Source of the DNA: Paulownia fortunei
Taxonomy: Eukaryota; Streptophyta; Magnoliopsida; Lamiales; Paulowniaceae
Direction: 5' to 3'
Assembly: GCA_019321725.1 (NCBI GenBank)
Contig: CM033110.1
Location: forward strand, 5,821,278 to 5,885,277
Length of the DNA stretch: 64,000 nucleotides
The position numbers were made by a program, and so were the translations under genes. Below are positions 56,261 to 64,000 of the stretch, in pieces; the stretch's first letter is position 1; the number at the start of each line of letters is the position of its first letter. The notes beneath the pieces were generated by a model. That model saw only the letters and a program-made list of their open reading frames with translations, ran no database searches and had not been told where the DNA came from.

Positions 56261-58222
56261 ATCAGCACTAACTGGGCTTCCATATTAATCCACAACACTC
56301 CACCTCACTTCCCCCGAAACCCATGAGCGAAGTATTGACTAGGCAGATAGTGGTGACATCTAATTTCATCTTTCTCAATACATATAAAAAGATTACATCT
56401 ATCGAGCTTCCATTATCAACCAATACCTTCTGAACTACAAAATTGGCTATGTCCATCGTGATCACCATATGATCATTTTGACATGCTTCTATCTCCGCCA
56501 GGTCACGATCATCAAAGATAATGGAGGTTGAACTCTATATGTTCATCACTTCATGACCTCTCATTTTCATATTGATTGTTAATGACCTAAAATACTTCTT
56601 TCGAGCATTATAAGAGTCTCCTCCGCTAGGTCCACCAGCTATCATATGGATCACTCCCTTCTTGGGTAGGTTATCTCCAAGAGGGTCCTATATGCCATGG
56701 GATCGCTTTCGTGGGCGCCTCCTTTTGTTCTCTTCCAGCTTGCGACCTCTCGACCTGCTTCAAGATCTTTGGGTGAGAGGGGACCTACGGAGCTAGACCA
56801 TCTCTCCATCTTACGGCTTATCCCACATGATAAAATTTTGCAAGTATCCTTGTTGAATTAGCCTTTCGATCTCATCTCTCAATTGGATGCAATCTTCTGT
56901 ATCATGGCCATGGTCCTTGTGGAAGCGATAATATTTTCTAGTGTCTCTCCTTCCAGTAGTTGTTCTCATCTTTTTAGGCCACTGCAACATGTTGGAATTC
57001 TCTATCGATATCAATGCATGCACTCTGGATGCGTTTAAAGGAGTGTAGTAATGAACTCTTACGAAACAAGGACAATCCTGATCTCAGCCCCGATCTCAAT
57101 CTTTTTTAAATCTAAATCGAGGTCCCTCTCTAGGATCCCTCCTCTCTCTTCCCCCGAATTCACCTAAGCCCACTCTTGATCCTTCAAGGCATACATATCC
57201 TCTTTGTATATATAATATTGGGTCATTTCCATCAAGTGCTCCTTATCAGGTGCTGGTTCTCGAGCTAGGGCCAAAGTGAGAGATCTTTTCCTCAACCCAT
57301 GGATTATGATGTTGGTCATCATGTCAATCCTCATATCCTGTACTTCCAAGGCCTCATTATTGAATCTATTAATGAAGTCTCGAAGGGGCTCCCCATCTTT
57401 CTGTCTGATGGTAAAAAGATGTATAGCAGACCTCCTGGCTCGCTTTTGGCTTGCGAACTGATATAGAAATTTTCATGTCAGCTGTTCATATGATACCACT
57501 GTCCCCATGGGTAATCCCATGAACCATTCTTGAGCTCGTCCCATCAGAGTGGTGATAAAAATCCTTGCATTCATAGTCTCGGATTAGCCATATAACTGCA
57601 TAATGTGGTCAAAGACGGTCAAGTGTTCTTTTGGATCTCTATTTCCATCATACTTTGGGAGATCTGGCAACTTAAAGTTGGGTGTGACAACCTCTGCTAA
57701 GATATCCGGAGAAAAAGAAGACCCTCGCTTTTACATAGCGGATGTTACTGCTTCCATTCTCTTCAAATCCTCTAGCTTATGCGTAGCTTGCTCAATCTGC
57801 TCGCTGAGGTCATTTATGTCCACCTTGGATTGTACTTCATCTCTGTGAGCTCTATGCTTTGGCTCTTTAGGAACTCTCTCATGAGGACTCATTCTTGGCT
57901 TCATGGTTTGGCTCGCTACATCTTCTGCATTCTCTTCATTTAATCAGATCCTTCGTGCTCTCCTGTCCGCTTCAGCCTCTTCTCTCTGGGGAGTTTCTTG
58001 GGGAGGAGAAGTTATTGGGCCTTTGCTTTTCCTCTCCCTCTCATCCCTGATTCGTCTATTGATGTCTGTTACTAGTTTTTCAAAATCACTAGCTCATAAA
58101 TGGATTATTGGTTCCTCTCTCTCGGGCTGATTGTCATGAAATTAGAGAGAATGAGAAGGTGATGGTGCATGTTGTGGTGGCTCCATCGTCTTCTTAGGTG
58201 TGTTCTCCATGCCTAGTTCCAT
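56261..58222 (-). pseudogene. Tat-type Ty3/gypsy gag and protease region
   Basis: The minus-strand start is ATG at 58222 or 58210, right after the primer site. The capsid region near 57660-57350 reads LYG, stop, SETMNARIF, then AQEWFMGLPMGTVVSYEQLT, LFTIRQKDGEPLRDFINRFN and EALEVQDMR, the retrotransposon gag fold. At 56940-56890 the knuckle reads KYYRFHKDHGHDTEDC; the first Cys of the usual KYCxFHxDxGHxTExC is now Tyr. At 56468-56268 is the protease piece KVLVDNGSSIDVIFL, where D-N-G-S-S is the active-site form normal for this lineage. Stops and frameshifts occur throughout. Reverse transcriptase and later domains are not found. Confidence 0.85.
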
Positions 58223-58230
58223 CTCAATTT

Positions 58231-58246
58231 CCCACAGACAGTGCCA
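58231..58246 (-). promoter_or_regulatory. Primer-binding site of the Tat element
   Basis: The minus strand reads TGGCACTGTCTGTGGG, close to TGGCGCCGTCTGTGGG of Retand/Tat-type elements, two bases from the LTR. Confidence 0.7.
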
Positions 58247-58248
58247 AC

Positions 58249-58727
58249 TGATTTAGAGATAAAATCAGTGTACCTGAGTTCGAGTCAAGATGATTTGAAC
58301 TCGGGTACTTGAGTTTGGGAGGACCTAAAAGAGAGACACGTTAGGGTCATTAGGGTGGCCCCCAACTAAAAGCCTCCGATGCTTAAGTTATTCAGGTCTT
58401 GAGGTCAAAAGGAACTGGTGAGCGAACTGAGTGAATGATGTAAAAATTACCTTTTGAGACTTATGCACCAAGTATTTATACTGATCGGTTCCCGTAGGCC
58501 GTACAGACTAGGGTCTAGATATCATGATCAGATTGACTAATACATCCCATCGGTCTGCTTCATTGACGGTTGGGAGCTCGAGCCGACATGAATTCAATAC
58601 CAGGTCGGGTCGGGATGAAAAACACGCGGATCTCTGGGTATTTTTGGTGTTTTAATAATATTTCAAGGGCATTAATATCATTTTAATGCTTGGTATATCA
58701 GTGGTCCTTTGGATATATTGTCCAACA
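58249..58727 (-). repeat. 5' LTR of the Tat element
   Basis: 479 bp. On the minus strand it starts TGTTGGACAATATATCC and ends ATCTCTAAATCA. No second LTR is visible to the left, so the 3' end of the element is lost or outside recognition. The next bases, ACTCT at 58728-58732, would be the target duplication. It contains a TATA-like GTATAAATACTTGG on the minus strand near 58480. Confidence 0.75.
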
Positions 58728-59402
58728 ACTCTTGTTGGCTATGGTTTGATCTCATCAGAAAGTAACTCCTCTAATATAACTTTACTGCGAGGCTTAAAAT
58801 TTGCTATATAATCATTTTCAAGAAATGTGGCATTTGTTGACATACTACATTTTTATCTTGAGGATTATAAAACAAAACTTCTTTTGTACCTTTGGGGTAT
58901 CCCACAAACAGACACACTTCTGATCGTGGTTACAACTTTAGAGTATTTTCTTTAAGCACATATGTCGGGTACCCCTATATGTGGAAATGACGTAAAGTAG
59001 GTTTACTATCATTCCACAATTCTAAGGGTTTCTTTTGGATAGGACATGAGTGGAACTACATTTAAAATGTTCACCGCAGTTTGATATATATAACCCCAAA
59101 ATGAATTTGGCAATGAAGAGCAACTCATCATAGACCTCACCATATCAAGTAAAGTCTGGTTTCTCCTCTCAGCAACACCATTTTACTGAGGAATTCTAGG
59201 TGTTGAGAGTTGGTGCAAAATACCATGTTCTAGTATATAGTCCTTGAACTCAGTATCAATATACTCGCCTTCTCGATATAATCTTAAAGACTTAAAGGAC
59301 TTACCTAATTGCCTTTTAGCCTCTGCTTGGAATTCCTTAAATTTTCCAAAAGTTTCAGATTTTCTTCCCATTAGGTAACTAAACAATATATAAAATAGTC
59401 GT
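58728..59402 (-). pseudogene. Copia integrase fragment C
   Basis: The minus strand at 59386-59183 reads YLMGRKSETFGKFKEFQAEA, then QLGKSFKSLRLYREGEYIDT and EFKDYILEHGILHQLSTP, the centre of a Ty1/copia integrase core. The usual D-x-G-G-E-Y is Y-R-E-G-E-Y, so a catalytic Asp is lost. It continues toward 58735 as VCLFVGYPKGTKEVLFYNPQ and NATFLENDY-like sequence. It is cut on both sides by the Tat LTR and by the next gypsy LTR. It is not a continuation of copia B, which has its own copy of this domain. Confidence 0.8.
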
Positions 59403-61012
59403 TGCTACAACTTTAAGGTTACAAACCCAAGTGTAGGTTGTATTAAGTAATAAATTTCTCGTGAGTCCGAGGTCAATCCACAGGGAAGTTGTTTGAAGAA
59501 TTCAAGTTTATATTTCTTAAAAGATGAAGTTTATGTGAATCAAAATATATGAATAATTAATGTATGTTGTAACTAAAGAAAAATCGAAATAATAAAAGTA
59601 CTAAGGATTAGGGATCCACTCTTGAGTTTTGGATAGAGAAACGATTATTTATTCTTTTTACCTCTATTAATTGCCACAATTGGAATCTATACATAATGAA
59701 GGTTCCAATGGGAAGATATTATTAAATAACTCATGCAATAAGGTAATTATGATATTGTCTTACTATTGCAAATTATTTTTTAACGCCAACACTTATTTAT
59801 GGGATCAAGTATTTATGCACACCTTCGTCAACAATAAATCAATGTTTCACATTAGCAGTCGGTGGGGTAAAACTGTACAATAAGTTAAATGAACTCAAGT
59901 ATTTGTTGTGCCATTAGAGATACATAATCAAGAATTACCACAAAACAAGTAGGGTTTAGATAAATAATAATAATAATAATACAATATATTTAAATATTTT
60001 CTACCCTTATAACCATTCCTCTTCCTCCATCAAGAGATTCACCTTTTTTCCTCAACAAAATAAAATTTAGAAAGACATAATAAAAGTAGCAAAGACTAAA
60101 AATATAAGAGAAACTAGAGAATGTATTTCTATTACTATTAGAAAACTTACAATACTAGAAAACATACAAACTAGAAAACTTAGCCTAAAGAAACCCTCTA
60201 CCCCCTCCTTCTTACAAGCTTAATACATGTCATATTTATAGTACTTGGAGTAAGCTAGAGGTCAAACAAATAATGGAGGGGTTAATCAAGTGGTATGCTA
60301 GTTGCCAATAGTTGGTGAATCGTTACACCAAGTTCTCACCTATTGAATTAAATTGCATTTTTCAGTCAGATACAACTAGATTTTGAAGATACATAAAGAA
60401 TAAAAATTGTAGATTTTTCGGCGCTAATATATTTTCATATATCTTTTGTCAAATTTGGTGGTTGGATGAAGAAGATATGGTCATATTACCAAGTCATGTC
60501 TAAAAGCCATCCTTTAACAGCAGCATCAATTTGCAGCCTATGTTTTTACTATTTTGACACATTTTTTTACCATCTTGTCTTCAACAAACTTGTTTATTTA
60601 CTCTTGCATATAACATATCTGAATTTCAGCCCAAAATAAATTTAGGCTCAAGAGATATAACCCAATTGGTAAAATAAGTCAATATTGGGCTGAACTCTGA
60701 TCCGAATTTTGGTGATCCATTTTATACAACTATTTGGATGAATTTTTTGCTATAATCAAGACTAAATTGGACTGAGCTTCCAACAGAAAAGTTGTACCTC
60801 TATCTCTTGGATTTCAAATGAAATAAGCTTTAGGTCCGTAGAGATTTTGATCATGAAGTTATGCTCAAATTACAAAAACTGCATAAGTCTGGAAACATGC
60901 TTCCATTTATTCCCTAACACAAAACATTAATAAAACAATAATATTAACAAGAATAAAGTAAGAAAAATATAAATAATTTGATACAGAAATATGTCAAAAT
61001 ATGCACTTATCA
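59403..61012 (-). repeat. 3' LTR of gypsy C
   Basis: On the plus strand it runs from TGCTACAACTTTAAGG to GCACTTATCA, about 1.6 kb. The adjoining internal sequence, AAGTGTGGAAAATT on the minus strand (61013-61026), is a purine tract that fixes this end. A TATA-type box (CTATAAATATGAC on the minus strand) lies near 60230-60242, and an (AAT)n run at 59967-59984. GTCGT at 59398-59402 is the probable target duplication. Confidence 0.7.
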
Positions 61013-61762
61013 AATTTTCCACACTTAACGCTTGCTTGGCCTCAAGCAAGCTTAAAATAAACATAAATTAATTCACTTTTGTAGGAAATCACGATTGCAT
61101 TTAACATATGCAACAAGCCTTTAAACCCCTAGGTGGCCCATAGAAGACGAGTTATAGTCTCGTGAAGGTTTCCAGCAGTGATACCCACAAACACCTATAA
61201 TAACTATCTTCCAACTTTTATTCTCATGAAGCAACAAAGTAATATGGAAATAAATCAAACAAGTGTTGAGTTTAACATCTGCATTGTTAATGATGAACCT
61301 CCAGTGAACCAGAACCGCTAGGTAGAATGATGAATGCATCTGCATTGTTTAACATGTTAGGCATTATGTCCTGAATATGTGATACTTTTAGCTCATCTCC
61401 AATGGTCACACATGAATGTACATGTAGTTGTGATTGTGGCTCACATCTTCCTCTAGTTTTACATCCAATAACGGCTTAAACGCCCTCTATGAGTCGATGA
61501 TATGCTTCCCATCCAGTTTTCTTATAAACTAGCAAACATGGTCTTTTAATGTCAGTTTCCCAAGACTATAAAGCTCATGTTCATTTCGAAAACGATCCCA
61601 TAAATCAAGAATTGTACTTTGTACCAATCCACATGAATGCGTCTCAAGAGTAAATATAATATGATCTAAAGACTCTTTACTCAGTCCATCCATAATGAAT
61701 TTAAGTTTATCTTCTCAATTTTTAGAGACTATTCCTAAAGAACAACACTTTTTATTGCAAGT
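61013..61762 (-). other. 3' internal region of gypsy C with a second coding-like piece
   Basis: The minus strand at about 61700-61540 reads DGLSKESLDHIIFTLETHSC then GLVQSTILDLWDRFRNEHEL, followed by YSLGKLTLKDHVC and a stop. It looks protein-like but I do not recognise it. It lies in the same strand and region as the open frame at 62245-61763 and may be its continuation after stops and shifts. Confidence 0.4.
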
Positions 61763-62245
61763 CTATCTAGCACAATTGTGACAAGCTTTTATTTTTTTTG
61801 GTCTTCGTTTTTTTGAATATGTACTTTTACCAAAACCAGGCATGTATCTAATAAGCAAATTTGACAACTCATGTAAAAACTCACTTGCTCTTACCATTAC
61901 TTCAATTATCCATCGTATGTCCTCTGGGATGCCCTTGTGCATAAGCATCCTCAATCTTTCAATCATGATTTTATAAATTTTCAAAATTACATTTTTAGGA
62001 AGAAAAGGAAATCGCTTCTTGAAAGTTAGAAAAATATCACCCATTTTGTAAAGAACAAGAAAAGAGAATGAGAAAAGTAAATAAAATTTGTACAAAGATT
62101 TCAGTTGTTTGGGAAACTGACAAATCCAACTTTTATAGCCACGGAGTACCGTTATCCGCCACTTAACCTGGAAAAGAAAAAAATAAAAGATAGAAAAAAA
62201 ACTTTCAAAACAAATAAAGTCAGAGAAAATGAGTATATACAACAC
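61763..62245 (-). CDS. Open frame downstream of integrase in gypsy C (env position), unrecognised
   Basis: 160 codons on the minus strand. The N-terminus is strongly hydrophobic (residues 1-28, rich in Phe, Ile and Leu). A second hydrophobic segment lies at about 50-68 (KFYLLFSFSFLVLYK). The C-terminal third is basic and ends SKKRRPKKIKACHNCAR. Its position, after integrase and before the 3' LTR, is where Athila-type gypsy elements carry an env-like gene. I cannot match it to a family, and the first ATG may not be the true start. In an otherwise broken element, this length without a stop could still be chance in AT-rich DNA. Confidence 0.35.
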   Translation of the reverse strand: MLYILIFSDFICFESFFSIFYFFLFQVKWRITVLRGYKSWICQFPKQLKSLYKFYLLFSFSFLVLYKMGDIFLTFKKRFPFLPKNVILKIYKIMIERLRMLMHKGIPEDIRWIIEVMVRASEFLHELSNLLIRYMPGFGKSTYSKKRRPKKIKACHNCAR

Positions 62246-62289
62246 TAATCATAACAAGGGTTAGAAAGAAAAAGAATTTCCTCTTGTGA

Positions 62290-63483
62290 AAATTGATTTT
62301 TGAGAAATGGTTTAACTCTTTGTCTATTTACTTTGAATATGTTACCATTTCTAGAATTTTCAATGTCAATCGCCCCATAAGGATATATTTATTTTACAAC
62401 AAAAGGATCATCTCAATTTTCTAGAAAACAAATGCACTCGAGAATTATAAAGTGAAACCTTTTGACCAATTTCAAATATTTTTCTTGAAATTTTATTATC
62501 ATGAAAATTTAGTTGTTGCTTTATAAATTTTAGAATTCTCATATGCATCATTTCTCAGTTCTTGAAATTCATTGATTTGCAATTTGCGTAATTTTGAAAC
62601 TTTATCAAGGTTGAAGTTAAATATTTTGATTGTCCAATAAGCTTTATGTTTAAGTTCAACAGGTAAATGACAAGGTTTACTATAAACTATCCCATAAGGA
62701 GATATGCCTAATGATGTTTTGAAAGTAGTTCTATATGCCCAAAGTGTATCGGTAAGTCTAAGAGACCAATCTTTACGGTTTGAGTTGACTGTTTTCTAAT
62801 TTTATCTCCCTATTTGCAAGTTCAACTTGTCTATTTGTCTGAGAGTGATAAGGGGTTGCAACTTTATGTATGATTCCATATTTTCTCATTAAAGTTCCAA
62901 AATAATTGTTACAAAAATATTTTTCCCCATATCTGATAATAGATCTAGGAATTCTAAATCGACTTAAAATATTTTCTTTCAAAAAATTATTACTATTTTG
63001 TGATCATTGTTTCGATAAGGAATTGCCTCGATCCATTTTGAAACATAATCTATGCCAACTAATATGTAAAGAAAACCAAATGATAATGGAAATGGCCCCA
63101 TAAATCAATACCCAACAGTCAAAGATTTCTATCACTAGGATAGGGTGTAGGGGCATCATATTTCTCTTTGAAAGGGGCCCTAACTTTTGACAATTTTCAC
63201 AACTTTTGCAAAAAGTGTAAGTATCTTTGAAAAGAGTTGACCAATAAAATCCACATTGCAAGATTTTTGCAGTAGTTTTCTTTACAGAAAAATGACCACC
63301 ACATGCTTCTGAATGACAAAATTTGATAATATTACCTATCTCATTGTCAGGCATACATTTTCGAAAGATTTGATCCAGACAATATTTGAATAAGTATGGA
63401 TCATCCCAATAAAAGTTTTTAACCTCAGTCAAAAACTTCTTTTTGTCTTGAGAGTTCAAATGCGATGGAATCTTTCTTGTCAT
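62290..63483 (-). pseudogene. Gypsy C integrase, frameshifted
   Basis: The minus-strand N-domain, 63370-63190, reads NIIKFCHSEACGGHFSVKKT, then FYWSTLFKDTYTFCKSCENC, the H-x6-H...C-x2-C zinc-binding fold. The catalytic core starts near 63120, where a one-base change of frame moves the reading out of the main frame. It resumes elsewhere, at 62982-62773, as FRIPRSIIRYGEKYFCNNYF then YHSQTNRQVELANREIK. The second catalytic Asp (I-S-D-G usual) reads I-R-Y-G, so it is lost. The C-terminal piece near 62400-62290 reads YPYGAIDIENSRNGNIFKVN then RQRVKPFL, as in Athila/Tat integrases. Not functional. Confidence 0.88.
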
Positions 63484-64000
63484 AAGAAGATTAAAAATGT
63501 TAGCAAACCAAGGTAAAATAGAAATATTAAATAGTTATTCATCAAAGAAATTGTCATTAATAGGTGTGGTTTGAAATGAGTCATCACAAACAAGTCTCGA
63601 TAAATGATCAACTACTACATTCTTCCTCCCTTTTTATCTCGAATAGTAACATTAAATTCTTACAGTAAGAGAATCCACCTAATCAGTTTTGGATTAGCAT
63701 ATTTTTTTGACAAAAGATATTTCAAAGCTGCATGATCACTGAAAACAACAACTGGTGAGCCAACAAGATAAGATCAAAATTTGTCTATTGCAAAAACTAC
63801 AACAAATAATTTTTTTCAGTTGTTGTATAATTCAATTGAACTCCATTTAAAGTTTTACTTGCATAGTAAATAACAAATGATTTCTTATCTTTTCTTTGTC
63901 CCAAGACAGCTCCAACAACATAATCACTAGCATCAGTAAAGTCCAATTCGAAGGCTGCATGATTGGAGTAGATGTAAGCATGCTTTTAAACTTAACAAAA
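63484..64000 (-). pseudogene. Gypsy C RNase H, partial
   Basis: The minus strand from about 63950 reads FELDFTDASDYVVGAVLGQR, then FVIYYASKTLNGVQLNYTTT, SPVVVFSDHAALKYLLSKKY and PKLIRWILLL, a typical gypsy RNase H with D-A-S-D at its start. Stops occur near 63765 and 63655. It leads without a break into the integrase region. The upstream reverse transcriptase lies beyond the window. Confidence 0.88.

Larger units (their letters stand above)
59403..64000 (-). mobile_element. Ty3/gypsy LTR retrotransposon C, 3' half (runs off window)
   Basis: The minus-strand order from the window edge is RNase H, integrase, an extra open frame, a non-coding stretch, then the 3' LTR at 61012-59403. Domain order with RNase H before integrase is that of Ty3/gypsy. 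The integrase end and the extra 3' sequence point to the Athila/Tat branch. All coding parts carry frameshifts and stops. The 5' LTR, gag and reverse transcriptase lie to the right of the window. Confidence 0.85.

Overview
The window looks like AT-rich nuclear DNA of a flowering plant. A large gene with many short GT-AG introns lies among nested LTR retrotransposons and small inverted-repeat transposons. The repeats and gene families fit a eudicot, perhaps an asterid, but I cannot name the species. I see no operons, CRISPR arrays, rRNA genes or tRNA genes.

Only two host genes are certain. (1) At the left edge, on the minus strand, is the first 51 codons of a Gfo/Idh/MocA-family NAD(P)-binding oxidoreductase; the rest lies outside the window. 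(2) At 20487-30072, on the plus strand, is a complete gene for an importin-5-type karyopherin beta. I could assemble 20 exons by eye into one unbroken frame of 1120 codons plus stop. Two weaker coding-like stretches (about 31332-31700 minus and 45384-45697 plus) are not recognised and may be gene fragments.

Layout: 1-153 oxidoreductase start; 837-1580 palindromic DNA transposon; 1825-7717 degenerate Ty3/gypsy element, plus strand, lacking pol; 8386-14242 Ty1/copia element, minus strand, with both LTRs and an exact 5-bp target duplication; 16213-17430 palindromic Mutator-like element with an exact 9-bp target duplication; 18577-18949 recent tandem duplication; 20150-30500 importin gene with promoter; 30487-30906 and 32685-33134 two copies of one hAT-like MITE; 33135-42700 mostly AT-rich intergenic DNA with TA microsatellites, a C18 run, another MITE and two copies of a dispersed repeat; 42712-43972 second copy of the palindromic Mutator-like family; 44472-45166 tandem duplication; 45712-54105 second Ty1/copia element, minus strand, containing a 1634-bp solo LTR at 48060-49693; 54106-58727 remains of Ty3/gypsy elements, including a 34-bp minisatellite and a Tat-type gag-protease region; 58728-59402 copia integrase fragment; 59403-64000 the 3' half of another Ty3/gypsy element, minus strand, running off the right edge.

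No new multi-gene system is visible. The items most worth following up are the divergent importin-5 paralogue and its two stop-free, multiple-of-three introns; the foldback Mutator-like family; the solo LTR whose removal restores the host element's reading frame; and the extra open frame downstream of integrase in the last gypsy element.
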